Source: Pseudofrankia saprophytica (GTDB lineage Bacteria; Actinomycetota; Actinomycetes; Frankiales; Frankiaceae). Taken from it: a stretch of DNA of 64,000 nucleotides. Below the pieces are notes generated by a model. That model worked only from the letters and a program-made list of their open reading frames with translations, was not told the DNA's origin and made no database searches. Shown here piece by piece: positions 8,641-17,109 of this stretch. Each line of letters opens with the position of its first letter. Within the stretch, counting starts at the first letter, position 1. Made by a program: the position numbers and the translations under genes. Location of the stretch: contig NZ_KI912266.1 of the NCBI RefSeq assembly GCF_000235425.2, positions 7,769,130 through 7,833,129 of the forward strand, given 5' to 3'.

Positions 8641-10116
8641 TCACGCGGGGAATCGGACGTAGTCGAACTCGACGGGCGTGTTGTTGATCCCATGCTTCGG
8701 GGGCGTAAGCCAGCTGGCGAACTGGCCGGGATCGAAGATGGGCCCCATGAGCCCGGACACCTGTGCCATGTCGTCGGCCGTCGGCAGCCAGTCGCCGAGC
8801 CGGGCGTGCCAGGCCGCCTCGTCGAGGATCTCGCCGTCCGGCGAGATCCGGTGGCCGACAAACGCGCCGACGGCGCGGTTGAAGCCAATGTGCGGCAGCG
8901 TCAGCCGAACGTCGACGCCGGCGTCCGCGAGCGCCGCGTTCCAGCGCCGCACGCCGGTGGCGCAGTCGGCCGCGTATTCATTACGCAGGTCCAGGTTCAA
9001 GCCGGTGAGCATCGGCACGGTGCGCGTGGTGAACGCGCCGTCGCGGACCTCCGGCACCTCAAGGATGGCCTCGGTGAGCACGTGGTCGTCGCGGCGGCGG
9101 GTCTCCAGCCAGCGGCCCTTGAGCCCGGTGGTGAAGTAGGACGCCACGTTCGACGACGTCTCCGAGCCGAACAGGTCCAGCGACACCGAGTAGTGGAAGT
9201 TGATGTACTTCTGGATGACGGACAGCGGGATGCCGCCGTGCCTCCACAGGTCGTCGGTGCCGTGCGCCCGCATCAGCTCAGCGGTCCGCTCCACCACGCG
9301 CTGTACGCCGGTGATGCCGACGAACATGTGGTGGGCCTCTTCCCTGAGCATGAACTCGCAGGTGCGGGCGAGCGGGTCGAAGGCGCTTTCCTTCAGCGTG
9401 CCGAGCTGGTACTTGCCGTCGCGGTCGGTGAAGTAGGTGAACATGAAGAACGCCAGCCAGTCGGGCGTCGCCTCGTTGAACGCGCCGAGGATGCGCGGCC
9501 GGTCGGAGTCACCGGAGTTGCGGCTCAGCAGCGCCTCGGCCTCCTCCCGGCCGTCCCGGCCGAAGTAGGCGTGCAGCAGGTAGACCATCGCCCACAGGTG
9601 GCGGCCCTCCTCGACGTTGACCTGCAGCAGGTTGCGCAGGTCGTAGAGGCTGGGCGCGGTCGCCCCCAGGTGGCGCTGCTGCTCGACGGAGGCCGGCTCG
9701 GTGTCCCCCTGCACGACGATGAGCCGGCGCAGATCCGAGCGGTACTCGCCGGGAACCTCGTTCCAGACCGGCTCACCCTTGTGCATCCCGAAGCCGATTT
9801 TCTTGTCGGGGTCGCTCTCGGCCAGGAAAATACCCCAGCGGTACTGCTCCATCGGCACGTGGTCGAAGTGCGCCCAGCCGTCCCGGCCGACGGCGACGGC
9901 GGTGCGCAGGTAGACGTCCCGGGTGGGCAGCGCGGGCCCGAGCCGGCGCCACCAGTCGAGAAACGCCGGCTGCCAGCTTTCCAGCGCCCGCCGCAGGCGG
10001 CGGTCGCCGGCGAGGTTGACGTTGTTCGGGATGCGCTGCGTGTAGTCGACCGGGCTGAGCGGCCCGGCGGGCGCCGGCGCGGCACCGACGGCCACGGCCG
10101 CGTCGGGAGTGGTCAC
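8641..10116 (-). CDS. boxB: Benzoyl-CoA 2,3-epoxidase oxygenase subunit BoxB
   Basis: 491 residues, GTG start at 10116, two bases after the boxC stop, so translation is probably coupled. BoxB is the di-iron oxygenase that converts benzoyl-CoA to its 2,3-epoxide with O2 and electrons from BoxA. The ligand pattern is intact: Glu140, Glu170-x-x-His173 (EEGRH), Asp231 (FTDRDG), and Glu260-x-x-His263 (REEAHHMF). The spacing matches the known BoxB ligand set with a constant offset of 20, as far as I remember it. Family-typical stretches such as NLLQVNVEEGRHLWAMVYLL and TPDWLAFFMFTYFTDRDGK are present. No boxA lies in the window. Confidence 0.95.
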   Translation of the reverse strand: MTTPDAAVAVGAAPAPAGPLSPVDYTQRIPNNVNLAGDRRLRRALESWQPAFLDWWRRLGPALPTRDVYLRTAVAVGRDGWAHFDHVPMEQYRWGIFLAESDPDKKIGFGMHKGEPVWNEVPGEYRSDLRRLIVVQGDTEPASVEQQRHLGATAPSLYDLRNLLQVNVEEGRHLWAMVYLLHAYFGRDGREEAEALLSRNSGDSDRPRILGAFNEATPDWLAFFMFTYFTDRDGKYQLGTLKESAFDPLARTCEFMLREEAHHMFVGITGVQRVVERTAELMRAHGTDDLWRHGGIPLSVIQKYINFHYSVSLDLFGSETSSNVASYFTTGLKGRWLETRRRDDHVLTEAILEVPEVRDGAFTTRTVPMLTGLNLDLRNEYAADCATGVRRWNAALADAGVDVRLTLPHIGFNRAVGAFVGHRISPDGEILDEAAWHARLGDWLPTADDMAQVSGLMGPIFDPGQFASWLTPPKHGINNTPVEFDYVRFPA

Positions 10117-10118
10117 GA

Positions 10119-11834
10119 TCAGACCCGCTTCCTGTCGTAGTCGGCGCGGCGGCCGGTGCCATAGCGCCCCAGGGCGCCGTTCGGGCCGGCGGCGTTCGGC
10201 CGCTGGAAGATCCAGTTCTGCCAGGCGGACAGCCTGCCGAAGATCTTGGTTTCGAAGGTCTCCGGGCCGGCGAACCGCAGGTTGGCCTCCAGGCCCGTGA
10301 GCGCGTCTGGGGAGAAGCTGGCGCGTTCGGAGAGCACCAGGCGGATCTCGTCGTCCCAGTCGAGGTCGTCTGGCGTCGCCGTCACGAGACCGGCCCGCGC
10401 CGCCTCGGCGGCAGCCAGGTCCGTGCCCGCCGTGGCGAGCGCGCCCTCGAGCGCGGCCGGGTCGCCCCGGAACCGGACGGCCAGCCGGCTGACGCCGGCC
10501 GACGTCGGCAGCGGCCCGGCGTTGAAGCCGTCAAGCCGGAGGACAGCGGCGGGTGCCGGGTCGTCATCCTCGGTGAACTCGCCGTCGAGCATGTACTGCC
10601 GGTCGGCCGCCAGCGCGAGCTCCAGCAGGCTTCCGACGAAGCAACTACCCGGCTCGACCAGCGCGATCAGGCTGCGCGAGCTGGCGTCCAGGCGGCGAAG
10701 TGTCCGCTTCCAGAACTGGATGACCTCGTTGACGAGCCAGTCGTCGCGGTGCGCGAGCAGCAGCTCGTCGACGGCGGCGACCGCCGCCGGGTCGCCCTCG
10801 GTGCGCAGCACCCAGGTGCCGACGGACAGCTCGTTGACCCGCAGCCGCAGGACCGCGTCGTCCAACGCGCGGGCGACGGCCAGCGGCCAGCAGCCGGCGC
10901 CCTGGGTGTGCACGTCCTCGAGCGAGGCCGGGGTCGCCGCCGGCCCGGTGCCCGGCCCGAGGACGGTCAGGTACGCCGTCGACGACGCCCGGTCGACGAC
11001 GACCCGCAGGTGGTCGTAGCTGGTCGTGTCCCCGTCGACGGCGCGGCGCAGCGGCGTGAGCCGGATCCCGGCCGCGGCATCCGGCCGGGGCGAGCGGGCG
11101 ACGGCGGCCTCGACGCGGGCAGCGAGCGCCGCGCCGAACCCACCCGGAGGCACCGCCTCGTCGACGAGGCCCCAGGCGACGGCGCGGGCGCCGCGCACCC
11201 CCTCGGCGGTGGTCGCGAAGACGTCGGCGAGGTCGCGGCGCACGGCCCGCTTGTCGACCATCCGGGTCAGCCCGCCGGTGCCGGGCAGCACCCCGAGCAG
11301 CGGGACCTCGGGCAGCGAGACCGCCGACGAGCCGTCGTCGACGAGCAGGATCTGCTCGCACGCCAGCGCGAGCTCGTAGCCGCCGCCAGCCGCCGTGCCG
11401 TTCAGTGCGGCGAGATAGGTCTGACCCGAGTGCGCGGTCGCGTCCTCCATGCCGTTACGGGTCTCGTTGGTGAACTTGCAGAAGTTCACCTTCCAGGGGT
11501 GCGACGACTGGGCGAGCATCCGGATGTTCGCGCCGGCGCAGAACATCCGCTCCTTGCCGCTGGTGACGACGACGACCTTGACCCCGGGGTGCTCGAAACG
11601 AAGCCGCTGGGTCGCGTCGTACAGCTCGATGTCGACGCCCAGGTCGTAGCTGTTCATCTTCAGCTCGTAGCCGGGCACGATCCCGCCGTCCGGGTCGACG
11701 TTCAGGGCCAGCGTCGCGACCGGCCCGTCGACCGACAGCCGCCAGTGGCGGTACCGGCCGGGCTCGGTGTCGAACGACACCGCCACGGGGCCCGCAAGCT
11801 CCGCGGACGGGGTCGCCGCGTCGGTCACGGTCAT
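10119..11834 (-). CDS. boxC: Benzoyl-CoA-dihydrodiol lyase BoxC
   Basis: 571 residues from ATG 11834, preceded by gggagg. An in-frame start 20 codons upstream would lie beyond the inverted-repeat operator and is rejected. BoxC opens the ring of the epoxide/dihydrodiol of benzoyl-CoA, giving 3,4-didehydroadipyl-CoA semialdehyde and formate. It is a crotonase-superfamily enzyme with two enoyl-CoA-hydratase-like halves: FCAGANIRML (about 94-103), NGTAAGGGYELALACE and SLPEVPLLGVLPGTGG in the first, and a weaker repeat (LIALVEPGSCFVGSLLELALAADRQYML) in the second. First gene of the leftward boxC-boxB-hydrolase operon, under the operator at 11850-11887. Confidence 0.95.
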   Translation of the reverse strand: MTVTDAATPSAELAGPVAVSFDTEPGRYRHWRLSVDGPVATLALNVDPDGGIVPGYELKMNSYDLGVDIELYDATQRLRFEHPGVKVVVVTSGKERMFCAGANIRMLAQSSHPWKVNFCKFTNETRNGMEDATAHSGQTYLAALNGTAAGGGYELALACEQILLVDDGSSAVSLPEVPLLGVLPGTGGLTRMVDKRAVRRDLADVFATTAEGVRGARAVAWGLVDEAVPPGGFGAALAARVEAAVARSPRPDAAAGIRLTPLRRAVDGDTTSYDHLRVVVDRASSTAYLTVLGPGTGPAATPASLEDVHTQGAGCWPLAVARALDDAVLRLRVNELSVGTWVLRTEGDPAAVAAVDELLLAHRDDWLVNEVIQFWKRTLRRLDASSRSLIALVEPGSCFVGSLLELALAADRQYMLDGEFTEDDDPAPAAVLRLDGFNAGPLPTSAGVSRLAVRFRGDPAALEGALATAGTDLAAAEAARAGLVTATPDDLDWDDEIRLVLSERASFSPDALTGLEANLRFAGPETFETKIFGRLSAWQNWIFQRPNAAGPNGALGRYGTGRRADYDRKRV

Positions 11835-11849
11835 CCGGCCTCCCAGTTT

Positions 11850-11887
11850 GCTACACAACTGTGCGCATGATGCACCGATTGTGTAGC
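11850..11887. promoter_or_regulatory. Inverted-repeat operator in front of boxC
   Basis: Perfect 9-bp arms GCTACACAA (11850-11858) and TTGTGTAGC (11879-11887) are separated by 20 bp, making a 38-bp dyad. It begins 16 bp upstream of the boxC start, in the divergent region shared with the PaaX-family gene. A related element with the same GCTACACA half-site and almost the same span lies at 12899-12935, in front of the CoA ligase. The likely ligand is the PaaX-like repressor encoded between them (inference). Confidence 0.7.
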
Positions 11888-12011
11888 CAGTCATCGGGCG
11901 GGCGCAAGAGCCCGGTCACGGCCCGCGCCCTCGCCGGCGGCGCTGGAACTGGGGCGGTACCTGGCACGATGGGACGCCCAGAGGAACGAGCCGGCCATGG
12001 GAGGTGACGAG

Positions 12012-12866
12012 ATGACCTCGCTGGACGGCCGCGTGGCGCCCACGGAGATCACCCGGCGCCGCGAGGTCGGCACGGCCAGCGCCCGCAGCCTGCTGCTGAC
12101 CGTGCTCGGCGAGTTCGTGCTGCCGCAGGACGCCCCCGTGTGGACGTCGACGCTCGTCCGGCTGCTCGGCGAGCTGGGGGTCGAGGAGAAGGCGGCCCGT
12201 CAGGCGCTCATGCGCCTGGCCGGCGACGGCTGGATCGTCGCCGACCGCCACGGCCGGCGGGCGCGTTGGAGCCTGACACCCGCGGGAGAGCGGCTGCTGG
12301 CCGACGGCACCCGGCGGATCTACTCCTTCGCGGCCTCGGTACGCCAGTGGGACGGGACGTGGCTGCTGCTGTCGGTGGACGTGCCCGAGGGGGGGCGCGC
12401 CCTGCGCCAGAAGCTGCGTACCCGGCTGGCCTGGGCCGGCTTCGGGCAACTGCCGGGCGGCCTGTGGATCTCGCCGCGGCCCGAGCGGGAGGAGGAGGCG
12501 GCGCGGGCGCTGGCCGACCTGGGGCTGGGCGACGCCGCGCTGTCCTTCCGGGCCCGCTCCGGCGCGGTCGGGGCGCCCGACGCGATGGTCCGCCAGGCCT
12601 GGGACCTCGAGGAGCTCGCGCACGACTACGACGAGTTCCTGCGCGCCGTTACGTCGCTCGAGCCGGACGGGCCCGGCCAGACGCTCGCCTACCAGGTCCG
12701 GCTGGTCCAGGAGTGGCGCCGCTTCCCGCTACGTGACCCCGGCCTGCCGCGCCAGTTCCTGCCGGTCGAGTGGAGCGGCGAGGTGGCGGCCGACCTGTTC
12801 CACCGCCGGCACGCCGCCTGGGCCGGCCTTGCCTGGACCGGCTGGCGCGCGCTCGCCGCCGAGTGA
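12012..12866 (+). CDS. PaaX-family transcriptional repressor, probable regulator of the box locus
   Basis: 284 residues from ATG 12012. An in-frame ATG at 11997 exists, but the ribosome site GGGAGGTGA (11999-12007) lies just after it and fits 12012. The N-terminal winged-helix domain (about 20-90: ARSLLLTVLGEFVLPQ, VRLLGELGVEEKAARQALMRLAGDGWI) is followed by the PaaX central domain (TWLLLSVDVPE, RTRLAWAGFGQLPGGLWISPR) and the C-terminal part (EWRRFPLRDPGLPRQFLPVEW). PaaX of E. coli represses phenylacetate genes and is released by phenylacetyl-CoA. By context this one may sense benzoyl-CoA; that is inference. Confidence 0.9.
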   Translation: MTSLDGRVAPTEITRRREVGTASARSLLLTVLGEFVLPQDAPVWTSTLVRLLGELGVEEKAARQALMRLAGDGWIVADRHGRRARWSLTPAGERLLADGTRRIYSFAASVRQWDGTWLLLSVDVPEGGRALRQKLRTRLAWAGFGQLPGGLWISPRPEREEEAARALADLGLGDAALSFRARSGAVGAPDAMVRQAWDLEELAHDYDEFLRAVTSLEPDGPGQTLAYQVRLVQEWRRFPLRDPGLPRQFLPVEWSGEVAADLFHRRHAAWAGLAWTGWRALAAE

Positions 12867-12898
12867 TCGCGGCGGGTTGTCCCTGGTGGCCACAACCT

Positions 12899-12935
12899 GC
12901 TACACACATCGGAATTTGATCCGTTTACCTGTAGT
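12899..12935. promoter_or_regulatory. Operator-like repeat and -10-like hexamer in front of the CoA ligase
   Basis: GCTACACA (12899-12906) repeats the left half-site of the boxC operator exactly. A degenerate partner, tgtag (12930-12934), lies at nearly the same span (37 versus 38 bp). A -10-like TATCCT is at 12955-12960, so the right half would overlap its -35 region. Just upstream, ggttgt/acaacc (12875-12897) forms another short inverted repeat. Confidence 0.5.
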
Positions 12936-13023
12936 TCTTTTCCGCCGGCTGCCCTATCCTTTGAGCCGCCATCGTCCGGACGCCCCGTCGCCCTTGCCAA
13001 GGAGCGACGCAGGAGGCCAGCGC

Positions 13024-14703
13024 ATGACCACGACGTCCTCACCAGGCCAGTCCGCTCTCGCCGGGACCGCGGGGTTCAACGCCTACGACTGGCTGTTACG
13101 CCGGCGCGCCGCCGACGATCCGGCGAGACGGGCCGTCATCGCCGTCGACGCCGCCGGCCGCGCGCGGGAACTCAGCTACGGCGACCTCGACGCCCTGGTC
13201 GCCCAGTGCGGGGCCGGGCTCGTCGCCGCCGGCCTGCGCCGCGAGGAGCGCTTCGTCCTGTGCATGGCGGACGGGCCGGAGCTGGTGGCGCTGTTCCTGG
13301 CCGGGCTGCGCATCGGCGCGGTCCCGGTGCCCGTCAGCACGATGCTCACCGGCAAGGACCTCGCGACCATCCTCGCCGACAGCCTCGCCCGGCTCCTCGT
13401 GGTCAGCGCGGAGTTCGCCGCCACCGCGCACGCGGCCGTGGCCGACCTCTCGGGCGCGGCCACCCCGCCGGTCCGCCTGGTCGTCGCCGGCGGCGCGCCA
13501 GCCGCCGCCGCGCCCGGCGCGGCCGCGGCGTCGACCTTCGAGAAGTTCCTCGCCGCGGGCAGCGGTGAGCGGGTGCCGCTCGCCGACACGCGCTACGACA
13601 GCCCCGGGTTCTGGCTCTACACGTCCGGCACCACCGGCACGCCGAAAGCGGCGATGCACCGCCACGGGTCGCTGCGCGACACCGTCGACACCTACGCCAC
13701 CGATGTGCTCGACATCCGGCCCGACGACGTCACCTTCTCCGTCGCCAAGGTCTTCTTCGCCTACGGCCTGGGCAACAGCCTGACCTTCCCGTTCGCTGCC
13801 GGGGCGACGACCGTCCTCGCCCACGCGCGGCCGAACCCGACGGCCGTCGCCCGGGTCGTCACCGAGCACCGGCCGACGCTGTTCTTCGCTGGCCCGACGT
13901 TCTACGCCGCGCTCCTCGCCGCCGACCTGCCCGCCGACACCTTCGCCAGCGTCCGCCTCGCGGTGAGCGCCGGCGAGGCCTGCCCCGCCGACCTGCTGCG
14001 CCGCTTCCAGCGGCGCTTCGGCATCGAGGTCCTCGACGGCATCGGCTCCACCGAGATGCTGCACATCTTCCTGTCCAACCGCCCCGGCCGTGTCCGGCCC
14101 GGCACCACCGGAACGCCCGTCGCCGGCTACGACCTGCGCCTCGTCGACAGCGACGGCCGCCACGTCACGCCCGGCGAGCCCGGCCAGCTGATGGTCCGCG
14201 GCCGCTCGGCGGCCAGCGGCTACTGGTGCCGCGCCGACATCTCCCGCCAGGTGTTCGAGGGCCCGTGGACCCGAACCGGCGACATATATGTCGAGGACGA
14301 GGACGGCTACTACACCTGCCTCGGCCGCACCGGCGACGTCCTGAAGGCGGGCGGCATCTGGGTCTCCCCCGGCGAGGTCGAGGAACGGCTACGGGCCCAC
14401 CCCGCGGTCGCGCAGGCCGTCGTCGTCGCGGTCACCGACCACGACGGCCTGGAGACCCCGGTCGCCTGCGTCGTCCCGGCCCCCGGCGAGCAGGTCGGCG
14501 AGGCCGACCTCGTCGCCTTCTGCCGCGAAGGACTCGCCGCATTCAAGCGCCCCCGCCGCGTGTTCGTCCTCCCTGAGCTCCCCCTCACCGGCACCGGCAA
14601 GATCGCCCGCTCCCAGGTCCGCCATCTGGCCACCACCCTGATGACCAACCCGGACGAGCCCACCACGCCCGCCGAGCCGTCCCCGCTCACCACCGCCAAC
14701 TGA
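13024..14703 (+). CDS. Benzoate--CoA ligase (ANL superfamily acyl-CoA synthetase)
   Basis: 559 residues from ATG 13024 with AGGAGG 7 nt upstream. Such enzymes activate an aromatic acid with ATP and CoA via an acyl-adenylate. P-loop-like motif YTSGTTGTPKAAMHRH, the A5 motif DGIGSTEMLHIFLSN, the A7 TGDIYVEDEDGYY, the A8 hinge GRTGDVLKAGGIWVSP, and the C-terminal catalytic lysine in LPLTGTGKIARS are all present. FAYGLGNSLTFPFAAGATTVL and STEMLHIFLSN are the features I associate with benzoate-CoA ligases (BclA/BadA) rather than fatty-acid ligases. Next to PaaX and divergent from boxCB, it most likely makes benzoyl-CoA for BoxB; another aromatic acid cannot be excluded. Confidence 0.88.
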   Translation: MTTTSSPGQSALAGTAGFNAYDWLLRRRAADDPARRAVIAVDAAGRARELSYGDLDALVAQCGAGLVAAGLRREERFVLCMADGPELVALFLAGLRIGAVPVPVSTMLTGKDLATILADSLARLLVVSAEFAATAHAAVADLSGAATPPVRLVVAGGAPAAAAPGAAAASTFEKFLAAGSGERVPLADTRYDSPGFWLYTSGTTGTPKAAMHRHGSLRDTVDTYATDVLDIRPDDVTFSVAKVFFAYGLGNSLTFPFAAGATTVLAHARPNPTAVARVVTEHRPTLFFAGPTFYAALLAADLPADTFASVRLAVSAGEACPADLLRRFQRRFGIEVLDGIGSTEMLHIFLSNRPGRVRPGTTGTPVAGYDLRLVDSDGRHVTPGEPGQLMVRGRSAASGYWCRADISRQVFEGPWTRTGDIYVEDEDGYYTCLGRTGDVLKAGGIWVSPGEVEERLRAHPAVAQAVVVAVTDHDGLETPVACVVPAPGEQVGEADLVAFCREGLAAFKRPRRVFVLPELPLTGTGKIARSQVRHLATTLMTNPDEPTTPAEPSPLTTAN

Positions 14704-14768
14704 CCCGGCGACGTTCCATGAGCGTCCCGCGGGCCGCTTTCCAGTCGAACTACGGGCGCGCTGGCCGA

Positions 14769-14793
14769 CAGCTGACAGCTGACAGCTGACAGC
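14769..14793. repeat. 7-bp tandem repeat, CAGCTGA x 3.5
   Basis: Three complete CAGCTGA units and a partial fourth begin 66 bp after the ligase stop. Each contains the palindrome CAGCTG. The rest of the 180-bp gap to the binding-protein gene shows no clear terminator. Confidence 0.7.
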
Positions 14794-14883
14794 GCGACGT
14801 GCCTGCCGTCGCAGTAGCTGTCGCCCGGCGAAGGCACTGCCGTCGACAACACCGTCGTTCCTCATCCCACCTGGGAGCACACG

Positions 14884-16272
14884 ATGACCCACCGATCCGG
14901 TCCTGAGATCTCCATCGTCGCGACGCCCCCGGCGACGAGATGGACGATGCGCGGGCAGCATGCGAGGAACCTCCTCGACGGGCTGCCTTCCGTGCGGGCG
15001 CGGTATCGGCGGGCGGGCCTGCGCCTGACCGCCTTATCCGCCCTGGCCGCGAGCCTGTTCCTGACTGCCGGATGTGGGAGCGGTGGCGACAACAGCGACG
15101 AGAACCCGCCAGCGGACAGCGCCCCGAGCACGGCCGGGGTGCTCGGGCCGGCGGCCCCGGCCCAGGGGACCCCGGTCCGGATCGGAACAATCTCGGACGG
15201 CAAGACCCCCTTCGGGGACGTGTCCATCCAGTTCCACGTGGCCGACGCCACCATCAAGTACCTGAACGAGCACCGCTCTGGCATCGCCGGCCGGCCTATT
15301 CAACTGGTCACGTGTGAGGCCCAGGCGGACCCGAGCAAGAGCATCGACTGCGCGAACCGCATGATCCAGGAGAACGTCGTCGCCGTCGTCCTGCCCGAGC
15401 TGACAGCGATGGATGACGTCTGGAGGACGCTGCACGACGCGAAGATGCCGGTGATGCTCTTCGGCGCGAGCAGCTCGACGCTGCTGGCCGACACCGAGTC
15501 GACCTTCACCCTGGGTGATCCGCTGTTCGGCCGGGTGAGCCTGCCCATCCAGCTCGCGAAGGACTCCGGCGCCACCAAGGTGACGGCGATCGTGATCGAC
15601 GTGCCGGCCGCGCTGAGTCTCTATGACACGATCGCGCCGCCGATATTCGAGGAAGCCGGCATCGGCCTCAAGGTCGTCCGGGTTCCCCCGGGCACCCCCG
15701 ACATGACGCCCCAGCTGCAGAGCCTGGCCGCCAGCGACCCCGGAGTCGTGCAGATCGTGGGGAACGACGCGTTCTGCATCAGCGCGTTGAACGGTCTGCG
15801 GGCGATCGGATTCAACGGCAAGATCACCGCTATCGCGCAGTGCATCACCGACGCGACCCGCCGGGCGGTGCCGGCGGACATGCTCGAGGGGATAGCCGTC
15901 GCCGCCGCGACGCCGATCGGAACGGACAACCCGTCGACACGCCTTTACAACGCCGTCGTGGAAACCTACGGCAACGGCATCGACACCAGCTCGGCCGGCG
16001 GGGTGAGCATGTTCATCGCGCTCGCCGGCTTCCAGGCGGCGACCGAGGGGATCTCAGGGAGAGACATCACCCCGGAGGCCATCGTCGCTGCAATCAAGGC
16101 GATGCCGGAGAAGGAGCTGCCGGGCGCGGGCGGCTTGCGGTTCCGCTGCAACGGCAAGGCCAGCCCGACAGCGCCGGCGATCTGCGTCCGCGGCGGGCTG
16201 ATCACCACCCTGAACGCCAAGGGCCAGCCCACTGACTATAAGGCGGTCGGTTCCTCTCCCATCGGAGGCTGA
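14884..16272 (+). CDS. ABC transporter solute-binding lipoprotein, branched-chain amino acid/aromatic type
   Basis: 462 residues from ATG 14884 (gggag upstream); ATG 14947 would give a shorter signal peptide. The signal sequence ends in LFLTAGC, with the lipid-attached Cys at 64. The mature protein is a type-1 periplasmic-binding fold (LivK/receptor family): VRIGTISDGKTPFGDVS, DPSKSIDCANRMIQENVVAVV, GDPLFGRVSLPIQLAKDSGATKVTAIVID. Homologues bind branched-chain amino acids, and in soil bacteria often aromatic acids. Its position after the CoA ligase suggests uptake of the aromatic substrate; permease and ATPase genes are not here. Confidence 0.85.
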   Translation: MTHRSGPEISIVATPPATRWTMRGQHARNLLDGLPSVRARYRRAGLRLTALSALAASLFLTAGCGSGGDNSDENPPADSAPSTAGVLGPAAPAQGTPVRIGTISDGKTPFGDVSIQFHVADATIKYLNEHRSGIAGRPIQLVTCEAQADPSKSIDCANRMIQENVVAVVLPELTAMDDVWRTLHDAKMPVMLFGASSSTLLADTESTFTLGDPLFGRVSLPIQLAKDSGATKVTAIVIDVPAALSLYDTIAPPIFEEAGIGLKVVRVPPGTPDMTPQLQSLAASDPGVVQIVGNDAFCISALNGLRAIGFNGKITAIAQCITDATRRAVPADMLEGIAVAAATPIGTDNPSTRLYNAVVETYGNGIDTSSAGGVSMFIALAGFQAATEGISGRDITPEAIVAAIKAMPEKELPGAGGLRFRCNGKASPTAPAICVRGGLITTLNAKGQPTDYKAVGSSPIGG

Positions 16273-16518
16273 GGGGCTCTGTTGTGTTGTCTGGGCGCAG
16301 CGGTTGGGCCGACCGGTCAGGCATGATCGCCGCTGGGCGGAGTTCCGGGCCGCGACGCCTGTCGAGGGCGGCGCGCCGGGGCATTAACAGTTTCCCAACT
16401 TTGGCACATATGCCGGGCGAAATAGCAGCAGCCAGTAGCATGTGGGACATCTGGGGGCATTCGGGGACCGCGGTCATGACGGCAGATTCCAGAACCGGCT
16501 CGGGGGCCGGCCGGTCGT
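16273..16518. other. Intergenic region upstream of the MoxR operon
   Basis: About 245 bp. The central part (16380-16440: attaacagtttcccaacttt and following) is AT-richer and the likely promoter area for the next operon. No definite operator or terminator seen. Confidence 0.3.
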
Positions 16519-17073
16519 GTGGACGGGCCACCGCCTGAGAACGGCAGAGAGACAGTGGACGACGGCGAACGCGCGCATGGAGCCGGCCCGAAGGATCTCG
16601 GTGCCGAGACCGACGCCTTCCTGACCGCGTGGCGGAGCTTTCCGGCCACGTCCCCGCCGTCGCTGGCCGCGCTTCGGCGCCTTGCCGCCCGGCGGCCACC
16701 CCCGAGGGCGGCGGCCGATCGCCGTGACGACCGACGTTCCTCACCCGGCGCCGCGCCGCCGTATGCCACGCCGCCGTATGCCACGCCACCGGGCGCCGCA
16801 CCGCCGGCCCCGGCCCCGGGGCCGGCCGGGGCGCCATCGGGGCGGGCTCGCCCGGCCCAGCCGATGGCGTCGACCCCGCCGAGGCCCGACGACGTGGCCG
16901 AACCCGGACCGCCGAACACCTACGCCGCGAACGACGGTGCCACGGTCTTCGTCGGACGGCTCAGCCGGGACGCCCAGTTCCGCGTCCTCGGCCGCCGGGC
17001 CGCGGTCCTGGCCGCCGTGCTTCTCCTGGCCGTCGTCGGTTCGGTCACGGCGGCGGCGGTGCTCGTCCGATGA
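16519..17073 (+). CDS. Small Pro/Ala-rich single-pass membrane protein, first gene of MoxR operon
   Basis: 184 residues from GTG 16519; GTG 16555 is an alternative start. A soluble N-terminus (DAFLTAWRSFPATSPPSLAALRRLAAR) is followed by a Pro/Ala-rich stretch with direct PPYAT repeats (15-bp DNA repeats near 16757) and a C-terminal membrane segment (AAVLAAVLLLAVVGSVTAAAVLV, about 160-183). It ends 36 bp before moxR. No family recognised; a membrane partner for the MoxR/DUF58 system is possible. Confidence 0.6.
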   Translation: MDGPPPENGRETVDDGERAHGAGPKDLGAETDAFLTAWRSFPATSPPSLAALRRLAARRPPPRAAADRRDDRRSSPGAAPPYATPPYATPPGAAPPAPAPGPAGAPSGRARPAQPMASTPPRPDDVAEPGPPNTYAANDGATVFVGRLSRDAQFRVLGRRAAVLAAVLLLAVVGSVTAAAVLVR

Positions 17074-17109
17074 GTCTGAACAACCACCGACAACCCTCTG
17101 GGAGAGCGT

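Noticed and set aside
8586-8888. N-terminal extension of the CocE-like hydrolase
   Set aside because: Overlaps boxB, is Ser/Arg-rich, and a start with ribosome site exists at 8585.
8563-10140. 525-codon open frame on the plus strand
   Set aside because: Antisense shadow of boxB, which is unambiguous.
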